From Cyclobacterium amurskyense (lineage in GTDB: Bacteria > Bacteroidota > Bacteroidia > Cytophagales > Cyclobacteriaceae): a stretch of DNA of 64,000 bases. Position 1 is the stretch's first letter; each line of letters starts with the position of its first letter. The notes under the pieces were generated by a model, which saw only the letters and a list, made by a program, of their open reading frames with translations, was not told where the DNA came from and made no database searches. Location: positions 2,391,001 to 2,455,000 of the forward strand of contig NZ_CP012040.1 of assembly GCF_001050135.1 (NCBI RefSeq), read 5' to 3'. This document shows positions 53,932 through 61,632 of the stretch, piece after piece. The position numbers and the translations under genes are program-made.

Positions 53932-54320
53932 TTCAATTCATCTACCATTAGGGTTCTGTCTTCTGTCCAGGTATATTTTTCAGGACTTAGACCATTGCAC
54001 CTTGTAAGGCGGTCCATAGTATTCGCGGCCCCTAACAATACGCCATATTTCTTTACAGCTAAAAGCCCATACTCAGAACAGGAAGGATAAAAGACGCAAT
54101 TTGAACCATCTTGTGAGGAGATGAAGTTTTTGTATACCTTAAACAGTCCTGAGAAAACAGTTTCAATTTCATTTTTATTTTCCTCAGCGGCCTTGTAATG
54201 CACCTCTTCTTTTTTTTCGGAAAGTAAGTCTTTGAAATCAAGGACTTCATTTTTGGATTGGGCGAAGGTTATTCCGGTTAAGCTACAAATCAGGAAGCTT
54301 GTAATCGTAAATAATTTCAT
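53928..54320 (-). CDS. YidD-domain protein with a signal peptide
   Basis: A 130-residue protein whose C-terminal 80 residues match YidD (DUF37): 'YKNFISSQDGSNCVFYPSCS', 'EYGLLAVKKYGVLLGAANTM', 'RLTRCN'. Ordinary YidD is about 70-85 residues, cytoplasmic and helps YidC insert membrane proteins. Here an N-terminal signal peptide ('MKLFTITSFLICSLTGITFA') and a charged linker precede it, implying export. That is unusual and suggests a different job. The gene overlaps both neighbours (38 bp and 4 bp). Confidence 0.82.
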   Translation of the reverse strand: MKLFTITSFLICSLTGITFAQSKNEVLDFKDLLSEKKEEVHYKAAEENKNEIETVFSGLFKVYKNFISSQDGSNCVFYPSCSEYGLLAVKKYGVLLGAANTMDRLTRCNGLSPEKYTWTEDRTLMVDELK

Positions 54321-54975
54321 TTCCTTTTTCGTTTATTACCACGTTTTTATAGGTAGTAACCTGGTAGTTTTGACCTTGATCGTGGTAGTTTATTTGAGTA
54401 ATCTCTGTAGGGAATTCACAACCGGATACGTTGATATAGGCTTTATAAAACTGCTTGCTCAACAGGTCGTTATTGGGATTGTAAAATGCAATGGCTTGTA
54501 ATTTTTTATCTAAATTAGACATGATTACTTTACCCATCAAGCTTTTAACTTTTTCATCTTTGGGTTCCCAAGTAGTCAGAATTTGTTCTTCTTGTTTTGT
54601 TACATCTATGATAGTGTACCCACTGTCTTTTAATCCGAAGTTCGCCAGTTGTCCTGACAAGGTGTAATGGAAAAAAGAGGAATTAGGAATGATAAATGAT
54701 GAGGTTTTCCCCAATAATTCATTGGACTGAAACCGATATAATGTAGTGTCCTGAAGTACCCATGTTTCTGGCTCGGGAAAGGTGATGTCGTAAATAATTT
54801 TCTCTGCTGAAAGGTCATAATAAACCTTTCCCACAATTAATTTAGATGTTCCATCAGTGATTTTTTCCTTGATGGAAAAATCAGCACTAACCCTAAAAAA
54901 CTGTTGCCCAAAAGAATTTTCAGGCAACAGTATAATTAGTGCAAGTACTAGTAAGCTTTTTATAAGTTTCCTCAT
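54283..54975 (-). CDS. LolA-like exported protein
   Basis: A 230-residue protein starting MRKLIKSLLVLALIILLPEN with a signal peptide. The remainder is beta-rich ('SADFSIKEKITDGTSKLIVG', 'KIIYDITFPEPETWVLQDTT', 'AYINVSGCEFPTEITQINYH'), reminiscent of the LolA/LppX half-barrel that carries lipids or lipoproteins. The ATG at 54975 overlaps the stop of the upstream gene by one base (TAATG). Overlaps the YidD-like gene by 38 bp. The family call is tentative. Confidence 0.6.
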   Translation of the reverse strand: MRKLIKSLLVLALIILLPENSFGQQFFRVSADFSIKEKITDGTSKLIVGKVYYDLSAEKIIYDITFPEPETWVLQDTTLYRFQSNELLGKTSSFIIPNSSFFHYTLSGQLANFGLKDSGYTIIDVTKQEEQILTTWEPKDEKVKSLMGKVIMSNLDKKLQAIAFYNPNNDLLSKQFYKAYINVSGCEFPTEITQINYHDQGQNYQVTTYKNVVINEKGNEIIYDYKLPDL

Positions 54976-55421
54976 TAAAACGGATAAGCAGAAAAAGCAA
55001 AGATGTAAGAAGCTGCAACTAAAAGAGCGTAAACGCCACCTAGGGCAACACAACCCCAAATTGCTTTTCTTGTTTGGTCTTTGTCTTCAGCATCAAAATG
55101 TACAATTGCTATACCAACAGGACCCAATACACATCCCCAAAGGAAAGAAGGTATACCTGCTACAGGGTGGTCACCTGCATTTACTGCAAAATTATTTAAC
55201 ATGTTGGCGTCAAGATTGACATCAAAGGCATTAGGGTTTGCCATTACCTCTTTAAGAGTAATTCCTTCATTGGAAAGAACATATTCTTCCAATTGATCAA
55301 GCTCTGAAAATTGAGCTTCAATAAGTGCTGAATTGAAGTCCAAAACATCAGGTTTGATCTCTTCTCCAAAGGAGATTCCTGTAATTAAAAATGGAACAAT
55401 GAATGCGATAAGTTTTTTCAT
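54975..55421 (-). CDS. Exported small protein with two C-terminal membrane helices
   Basis: A 148-residue protein with signal peptide (MKKLIAFIVPFLITGISFGE), a soluble acidic middle and two hydrophobic helices at the end ('IPSFLWGCVLGPVGIAIVHF', 'IWGCVALGGVYALLVAASYI') separated by 'DAEDKDQTRKA'. First gene of the envelope cluster; upstream is a long AT-rich gap. No family recognised. Confidence 0.65.
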   Translation of the reverse strand: MKKLIAFIVPFLITGISFGEEIKPDVLDFNSALIEAQFSELDQLEEYVLSNEGITLKEVMANPNAFDVNLDANMLNNFAVNAGDHPVAGIPSFLWGCVLGPVGIAIVHFDAEDKDQTRKAIWGCVALGGVYALLVAASYIFAFSAYPF

Positions 55422-56110
55422 AGTATAGATTTATTAAAGTTTGGAGTATAAAGATATTAAAAAATGTTAAACAACGACGGTATTGAAGAAATATTAAAGT
55501 AGTTCATTTTGTGTACTTTAATTTTCTACTATTATAAACATAAAAATTTTAAATATTTTAAGTTCAATTTCACCTATTCCTCGTTAAAATAGTCTATCCA
55601 CCTTTCATATAAAATTACGGAGTTAACAATTAATTTATTTTAAGTACCTGCATCAATTTATTTTTGCTTTTATTATGGGATTAAGGTTAGCTTGGTCAAT
55701 ATGTAATCCTATTTGATAGTTTTTTATTTAGCGGTATCGCGTATGTCCTTATGTTATAAGGTAAGGTGTTTAGTTTAAATATAGTGTGATCCAGTCTTGG
55801 TACTAACTAATAATGTAAAGTGGAATTAAGATATTTTGCGTATCCTGTTTTTGAGATGTGGAATTTAGAATGTACCACTTAATTTATTCAGTTTTTTAAA
55901 GCATGCTTAAATGGGCTAGTCTAGACTCAAATTGATTTAGGATTAAGTCATTTTTTTCTATCAAGCTTTTGCGAATTTATTTTTCAATCATTCACCGTCA
56001 ATTTATTTTCTAGATATATTAAGTTTTTATTAATAAAATAATTTTTTCTTGAAATTTATCCAATTTCAAATTAGATGCTTTAATATTGTGTAACCTACTA
56101 TTTTAATATT
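55422..56110. other. Gene-free AT-rich stretch
   Basis: About 690 bp of AT-rich sequence. I find no ORF of note and no terminator. CCTATTCCTCGTTAAAATAG at about 55573-55592 is close to a terminus of the dispersed element (CCTATTTCGGGTTAAA) and may be a decayed solo end. GAAATT/AATTTC near 56052 is a weak hairpin. Confidence 0.5.
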
Positions 56111-56707
56111 ATGAGAAAACAACAAAAATACCATTTCCTACTATTTGCCTTGCTGACATTATTTGTGAGTAGCTGTAACCTTTCTGATATAATTGATGAC
56201 GATGATGACAAGGATGACGATCCGGATTCTCAGGTAATGACAGCCAAAATTAATGGTGAGAGTTTCAGTGCTGTCGAAAATGAAGACACCTTTATTCAGT
56301 TGGATGAGGTGGAGGGAGATCTTGATTTGAATGGAGATGTTTATGAGTTAAGTATTTCAGCGCTTGATTTTGGTAGTACTCATTTAACTACCATTAATTT
56401 AGCCTTATACGGCGATAAATTTTCAGAATTAAAGGTTGGATCTAAATTTGATGAAGTGACTGAAGAGAATGTTACTAGTGGAAATCCATCAGGTGCAATA
56501 GGTGTAGTTTCAAAAGCTTCATTAGGCAATGGAGGTACAGAATATGGAGGATTGACTTTGCTTACAGGGTCTATTAGTGTTGAGATCACAAAGCTGGACA
56601 AGGAAAATGAGCTTGTCTCAGGCAAGTTTTCTTTTGTAGCTTATGATGATGATAATGATGCCAATATAAATGTTACCGACGGTGTGTTTACCAATGTAGA
56701 ATATTAA
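56111..56707 (+). CDS. Lipoprotein of the DUF6252-like type with an Asp-rich linker
   Basis: A 198-residue lipoprotein (lipobox 'FVSSCNLS') with a low-complexity acidic linker 'DDDDDKDDDPDS' directly after the anchor. A beta-rich domain follows, with the opening 'MTAKINGESFSA' typical of Bacteroidota lipoproteins grouped as DUF6252. Probably on the outer membrane. It ends 10 bp from convergent queG. Function unknown. Confidence 0.75.
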   Translation: MRKQQKYHFLLFALLTLFVSSCNLSDIIDDDDDKDDDPDSQVMTAKINGESFSAVENEDTFIQLDEVEGDLDLNGDVYELSISALDFGSTHLTTINLALYGDKFSELKVGSKFDEVTEENVTSGNPSGAIGVVSKASLGNGGTEYGGLTLLTGSISVEITKLDKENELVSGKFSFVAYDDDNDANINVTDGVFTNVEY

Positions 56708-56717
56708 GCACGTTTAC

Positions 56718-57641
56718 TTAATTTTTCACAAAGGAAATGTTCCTTTGAAAGCCTTCCCATTTGGTTCTTTTTAAGGCTGATCGCTTAAATACTTTATTGA
56801 AAGTTTCTTTTGTCATTTCTTCCCATGCTATTTTTTCTAAATCAGCATGGGGAAGAAATGCTTCTTCTTGGTGTGGTTTAGAAAATCGGTTCCACGGACA
56901 CACATCTTGGCATATATCACAGCCAAAAACCCAGTTTTTCATTTTTCCTTTAAAATCCTCTGGAATGGCATCCTTAAGTTCTATGGTCAGATAAGATATG
57001 CATTTGGATCCATCGATTACATTGTCCTGAAGGATGGCATCTGTTGGACAGGCATCTATGCATCGAGTGCATGTGCCACAATAATCCTTAGTAATAGGAT
57101 TGTCATAGGCTAATGGCAAATCGATGATTAGTTCTGCCAGGAAAAAGAAACTTCCTGAAGTTTTGTTAAGCAATAGGCTATTTTTCCCTTTCCAGCCTAG
57201 CCCTGATTTTTGTGCCCACTGCCTTTCCATTACGGGTGCACTGTCTACAAAGACCCTACCGTTTACTTCGCCGATTTCTTCCTTTAAGCACTCTAAAAAT
57301 ACTTTTAGTTTGTCTTTTATCACAAAGTGATAGTCTTCACCATAAGCATACTTGGCGATTTTTAGGTCCTCGGCTGATTCGGGTAGTTTTTGCTGGGGGT
57401 AATAATTGTACATAAGGCTGACTACAGATTTAGCCCCCTCTACCAATTTCCGTGGATCCAACCTCTTGTCAAAATGGTTGGCCATATAGGCCATTTTGCC
57501 ATGGTAATTATTGTTTAGCCATTCTTCTAGTTTTGGAGCATCCTCCTCCAGAAAAGTTGCTTCAGCAATACCGCAGTAATCAAAACCTAGTTTTGACGCT
57601 GTATTTTTGACAATTTGGGTATGCTTAGCGAGAATGTTCAA
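56718..57641 (-). CDS. queG: Epoxyqueuosine reductase
   Basis: A 307-residue cobalamin- and iron-sulfur-dependent enzyme for the last step of queuosine tRNA modification. Two 4Fe-4S clusters are marked by 'CGTCTRCIDACPTDAI' and 'CDICQDVCPWN'; 'DSAPVMERQWAQKSGLGWKG' and 'SGSFFFLAELI' are family blocks. The start is TTG at 57641, 18 bp after the ruvB stop, so the two are co-transcribed. Confidence 0.96.
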   Translation of the reverse strand: MNILAKHTQIVKNTASKLGFDYCGIAEATFLEEDAPKLEEWLNNNYHGKMAYMANHFDKRLDPRKLVEGAKSVVSLMYNYYPQQKLPESAEDLKIAKYAYGEDYHFVIKDKLKVFLECLKEEIGEVNGRVFVDSAPVMERQWAQKSGLGWKGKNSLLLNKTSGSFFFLAELIIDLPLAYDNPITKDYCGTCTRCIDACPTDAILQDNVIDGSKCISYLTIELKDAIPEDFKGKMKNWVFGCDICQDVCPWNRFSKPHQEEAFLPHADLEKIAWEEMTKETFNKVFKRSALKRTKWEGFQRNISFVKN

Positions 57642-57659
57642 AGACTAATAATTTTGGCA

Positions 57660-58697
57660 TTAACTTTCAAACAGGTTGCCAGACTGACCGCCTAAATTTG
57701 GTTTAATTTTAAGATGCGTATAGGCCAGTTCTGTGGCAGTACGTCCTCTACTTGTCCTTTTGAGGTAGCCTTCTTTGATAAGGAAAGGCTCGTATACTTC
57801 TTCTATGGTTTCGGCCTCTTCTCCGCAAGCTGTAGCAATGGTGGAAATCCCCACAGGACCTCCTGCAAACTTATTTATTATGGTAAGTAAAATTCTGTTG
57901 TCCATTTCATCAAGTCCATTGCTATCTACTTCCAAGGCATTTAGAGCGATTTGAGCAATGTCAAAGGTAATACGTCCGTTGCCTTTGATTTCAGCAAAAT
58001 CCCTGGTTCTACGTAAAAGGTTATTGGCAATCCTAGGTGTACCTCTGCTTCTTCTGGCAATTTCAAATGCGGCTTCATTGTCCAAGGGCGTGCCTAAAAT
58101 GGCTGCAGATCTTTTGACGATAGTGCTGAGCAAATTCGCATCGTAATATTCAAGACGCGCATTGATGCCAAAGCGGGCTCGCAAAGGAGAGGTTAGAAGT
58201 CCTGACCTGGTAGTTGCCCCTACAAGTGTGAAAGGATTTAAATTTATTTGAACTGTACGGGCATTGGGTCCAGAATCCAGCATGATGTCTATTCGAAAAT
58301 CTTCCATGGCCGAATACAGGTATTCTTCAACAATGGGATTCAGGCGGTGAATCTCATCGATAAACAATACGTCTCCTTCTTCCAGGTTGGTTAATAATCC
58401 TGCGAGATCAGAAGGTTTGTCTAAAACTGGGCCGGAAGTAATTTTTAAGGTTGATTCCAGTTCATTGGCTATAATATGACTTAAGGTGGTTTTACCCAAA
58501 CCCGGAGGGCCATGAAGTAAGACATGATCCAATGATTCGTTTCTTTTCCTAGCAGCCATCACAAAAATTTTGATGTTTTCCACCGTCTTTTTTTGACCGG
58601 TGAAATCATCAAAACTTAATGGTCTTAGTGCTTTTTCTATTTCCTTATCTCCAGTGCTAAAGCTTTCCTGGTCACCTCGCAGATAATCTTCTCTCAT
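57660..58697 (-). CDS. ruvB: Holliday junction helicase RuvB
   Basis: A 345-residue AAA+ motor that drives branch migration with RuvA. Walker A is 'LLHGPPGLGKTTLSHI', Walker B 'DVLFIDEIHRL', sensor 'TLVGATTRSGLLTSPLRARFG', and the C-terminal winged helix has 'VYEPFLIKEGYLKRTSRGR'. The usual length. ruvA is not in the window. Confidence 0.98.
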   Translation of the reverse strand: MREDYLRGDQESFSTGDKEIEKALRPLSFDDFTGQKKTVENIKIFVMAARKRNESLDHVLLHGPPGLGKTTLSHIIANELESTLKITSGPVLDKPSDLAGLLTNLEEGDVLFIDEIHRLNPIVEEYLYSAMEDFRIDIMLDSGPNARTVQINLNPFTLVGATTRSGLLTSPLRARFGINARLEYYDANLLSTIVKRSAAILGTPLDNEAAFEIARRSRGTPRIANNLLRRTRDFAEIKGNGRITFDIAQIALNALEVDSNGLDEMDNRILLTIINKFAGGPVGISTIATACGEEAETIEEVYEPFLIKEGYLKRTSRGRTATELAYTHLKIKPNLGGQSGNLFES

Positions 58698-58716
58698 ATG
58701 TACCTTCTATGTCTTA

Positions 58717-58724
58717 CAAATATA
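58717..58724 (-). promoter_or_regulatory. -7 box of ruvB-queG
   Basis: TATATTTG on the minus strand fits TAnnTTTG, 19 nt before the ruvB start. A proper -33 TTTG is not evident. Confidence 0.4.
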
Positions 58725-58821
58725 GAAAAATCATCGGAGCTTTACAGGTTTTGCTAGGTTTGCAATCTGTCAATAAGCGATGGAAATAGTTAAAAACAAT
58801 GGGCAATTGAAAAAATAGAAT

Positions 58822-58829
58822 TAACTTTG
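58822..58829 (+). promoter_or_regulatory. -7 box of apbE
   Basis: TAACTTTG fits TAnnTTTG, 25 nt before the apbE start. The -33 box is unclear. Confidence 0.4.
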
Positions 58830-58854
58830 GGAAAATAAAAACTGGCGTTGTTTT

Positions 58855-59922
58855 ATGCGAAAATCAGCCAAAAAAAATATCATTTACAGCATTTTGTTGC
58901 TGTTGGTGGTGTTTATGGTTTACCTATATAGACAGAATAAAGAAACTGTGGCTTCCCCGGCTTCAGATAACCCTAAAATGGTGTTTAGTGGGCAAACAAT
59001 GGGGACTACCTATAGGGTAGTCTACTTAGATCCGGGAGGGCGAAATTTAAAGAAAGACATTGATTCAATTTTGGTTAATTTTAACCAAGCTCTTTCTACT
59101 TATATTTCAGATTCTGAATTAAGCAGATTGAATAAATACGATTCATTGGTTTATGAGTCAATGTATTTTTACCCTGTTTTAAAAGCCAGTAAAGAGGTGT
59201 TTACTGCCACAGGTGGTGCTTTTGATCCTACCATAGGCCCCTTGGTCAATGCATGGGGTTTTGGTCCCGGAGGACCTGCCTTGCAAGATAGTTTAGGAGT
59301 TAAACAATTGATGGAGCGTGTAGGCTTTGAAAAAATCTCCTTTGATGATAAAGAAGTAAAAAAATCCACTACGGACGTTTATCTTGATTTTAGTGCCATT
59401 GCAAAAGGGTATGGCGTAGATGTAATCGCTGAATTTTTGAAAGATAAAGGCATAGTCAACTACTTAGTAGAGATTGGTGGGGAGCTAAAAGGAAATGGTG
59501 TAAATGACAAAGGTGAACTGTGGAAAGTAGGAGTATCTCATCCTGATGAAGAAGGTTTGGCCAATGAAATCTACAGTATAGTAGCCCTTGAAAATAAAGG
59601 GCTGGCTACTTCAGGAAACTACCGCAACTTTTATATTAAAGACAGTGTAAAATACTCACATACCATCAGTCCATTTACTGGTTACCCGGTAGTGCATCGT
59701 TTGTTAAGTGCTACTGTTGTGGCAGATGATTGTATAACGGCTGATGCCTATGCAACCGCCTTTATGGTGTTGGGCATGGATCGCGCTAAGGAAATACAGC
59801 AATCTGTGGAAGGTTTAGAGATCTTTCTTATCTTTAATGATGATCAAGGTCAAATGCAATCTTATGTAAGTGATGGCCTTGCACCGTTTTTAACTTCTGT
59901 TAGTGCAGAAGAACCCAAATAA
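58855..59922 (+). CDS. apbE: FAD:protein FMN transferase
   Basis: A 355-residue periplasmic flavin transferase that attaches FMN to Thr residues of partners such as RnfG or NqrC. An N-terminal anchor helix ('NIIYSILLLLVVFMVYLY') precedes the ApbE domain: 'FSGQTMGTTYRVVY', 'GGAFDPTIGPLVNAWGFG', 'DFSAIAKGYGVDVIAE', 'YLVEIGGELKGNG' and the metal/FAD site 'HTISPFTGYPV'. Followed 12 bp later by the ZIP gene. Confidence 0.96.
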   Translation: MRKSAKKNIIYSILLLLVVFMVYLYRQNKETVASPASDNPKMVFSGQTMGTTYRVVYLDPGGRNLKKDIDSILVNFNQALSTYISDSELSRLNKYDSLVYESMYFYPVLKASKEVFTATGGAFDPTIGPLVNAWGFGPGGPALQDSLGVKQLMERVGFEKISFDDKEVKKSTTDVYLDFSAIAKGYGVDVIAEFLKDKGIVNYLVEIGGELKGNGVNDKGELWKVGVSHPDEEGLANEIYSIVALENKGLATSGNYRNFYIKDSVKYSHTISPFTGYPVVHRLLSATVVADDCITADAYATAFMVLGMDRAKEIQQSVEGLEIFLIFNDDQGQMQSYVSDGLAPFLTSVSAEEPK

Positions 59923-59934
59923 CCCAACCTAAAT

Positions 59935-60669
59935 ATGTTGTCTGTACTTTTATTGTTTTTTGCTGCCTTGGGTGCAGGATTGGTCGCCATACTGGTGCCT
60001 GGATGGAACGAGAAAAGTTTTAAACTGGCATTGGTATTTGCAGGAGCTTACCTTTTTGCAATTACTATTCTTCATATTTTCCCTGAACTGTTCGCCAATA
60101 AAGAATCCGCCTATTTTATGGGGCTTTATATTTTAATTGGGTTTTTATTGCAGCAGGTTTTAGACTTTATGTCTTCGGGGATTGAGCATGGACATATTCA
60201 TGACCATAAAGGACATGGTGGTGGAAACACCGTATGGACCTTGATGATAGGTTTGTTTTTGCATGCTTTTTTGGAAGGTACCTTGCTTTCAAAACAACCT
60301 ATGCTGACTGGGCATCATCATGGAAGTGAAACTCTTTTGATGGGAATGATAATGCATAAGATGCCTGAAGCCTTTGCCCTAGCAGCTGTATTACTGTCTC
60401 GTTTAGATAAGCTAAAGACCATTCTGTTGTTGGTTTTATTTGCGCTTGCCTCTCCCTTGGGAATGCTCTCCACTGATTTTCTTTTTGATCGCTCATTGAT
60501 AGGAAGGGAGACATTGGATATTTTATTTGGCTTGGTTGCAGGAGGGTTTTTACATATATCTACCATTATTGTTTTTGAAAGTTCCCCGCAACATCGTTTT
60601 CAATTGCATAAATTATTAATAATACTTTTGGCATCAGTCTTGGCCATTTTGACTGAGTTTATTGTTTAA
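59935..60669 (+). CDS. ZIP-family divalent metal transporter
   Basis: A 244-residue inner-membrane transporter with about eight helices. Metal-site helices show 'ITILHIFPELF' and 'IMHKMPEAFALAA'; 'LFLHAFLEGTLL' is the other ZIP signature. A His-rich loop 'EHGHIHDHKGHGGG' lies between helices 3 and 4, as in zinc/iron importers. The final codon and TAA stop are in the terminus of the dispersed element (GTTTAACCCG), so the element may have set its C-terminus. Confidence 0.9.
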   Translation: MLSVLLLFFAALGAGLVAILVPGWNEKSFKLALVFAGAYLFAITILHIFPELFANKESAYFMGLYILIGFLLQQVLDFMSSGIEHGHIHDHKGHGGGNTVWTLMIGLFLHAFLEGTLLSKQPMLTGHHHGSETLLMGMIMHKMPEAFALAAVLLSRLDKLKTILLLVLFALASPLGMLSTDFLFDRSLIGRETLDILFGLVAGGFLHISTIIVFESSPQHRFQLHKLLIILLASVLAILTEFIV

Positions 60670-60880
60670 CCCGAAATAGGCAATAGACAATCTATTACGT
60701 GCTGAAATCGCTTCAAAATCAGCCACTTCGTTGCTGTTTTCAATTTCACTATAGCGGTGCTATGCTAAAATATCCAAACAGCCTGATTTTCTTGCGATTG
60801 CAACACTTCCCGTAAACACGGGACAGGCTTCACCCCTGACAATTGTCAGGGCGGAGAAATCCTATTAATCCGGGTTTAAA
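60665..60880 (-). repeat. Full copy B of the 217-bp element
   Basis: Left end TTTAACCCGAAATAGGCAAT, right end CCTATTAATCCGGGTTTAAA. The reverse complement matches copy A (47709-47926) along the full length with about a dozen differences by eye, including the CCCTGAC-AATT-GTCAGGG hairpin. Its left end contains the ZIP gene stop codon. The rest of the 963-bp gap to 61632 holds a further decayed end near 60901-60925, a minus-strand terminator and a palindrome. Confidence 0.9.
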
Positions 60881-61050
60881 CATTTAAGGGAAAAAGTAAG
60901 CCTTAACCTGACATAGGTAGCCCGTTACTTGTCTCAATCGCCTTTCAACTTAATACTCTAATTTATTGTATTCTATTTCCAGTTATAGCTAAAACCATAA
61001 GGGAACGCAGGTGAGGAACACATAAGGTAGGATTGGGGTTGAATTGGATT

Positions 61051-61090
61051 AAAAAAAAATGCCAGGGTCTTATTCATCATAAAACCCTGG
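61051..61090 (-). terminator. Minus-strand intrinsic terminator
   Basis: CCAGGGT/ACCCTGG (7 bp, 15-nt loop) followed on the minus strand by GCA and nine T residues. It lies about 540 bp downstream of the glycosyltransferase gene, far for a 3' end, so it may serve a separate small transcript. Confidence 0.75.
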
Positions 61091-61291
61091 ACAAACCCTA
61101 CATTAAAAAATAACCAACTTCCGCTACGGAATCCAACTTCACTTCTCAACTCACTCCGTTTTCATATTTTTAATAAGATAAATGTACTAAAGAAAAATAT
61201 ACAATACCAATTAATATAAAAGTAAATCATTATATAAGTTTACAAAGATTTTTTAATTGTGTAAAATACAATAATATAAGTGTTAAAAATT

Positions 61292-61317
61292 ACGAAATAC
61301 AGTTAATTGTATTTCGT
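61292..61317. promoter_or_regulatory. Perfect 9-bp inverted repeat
   Basis: ACGAAATAC-AGTTAATT-GTATTTCGT. No T-tract. Could be a protein-binding site or an RNA hairpin; function unknown. Confidence 0.4.
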
Positions 61318-61632
61318 CCTAGCAAAAAACCATTTTATTTGACATATGAAGGACAGAATTGCTTATTAAGTGGTTGAAATTAAGCGAATTGAATGTGATT
61401 TGATCGTAATTTGTCTTTTTTTTAAAAATAAATAAAATAATTTTTCTCTTTCGATAAGCCTTATTGAATTATATATATTATAAAGTTGATCTCTTCAGCT
61501 TGAAATTTATCAATTTCTTACTCCTCGAAGTAATTCCAAATAGTTAGCTTATAATTAGGTGGCGGCTTTTTTTATCCTGCACTCAGAGTCCATTAACCTG
61601 CTACGGCGAGCAAACAATTATGCTTATTAGGG

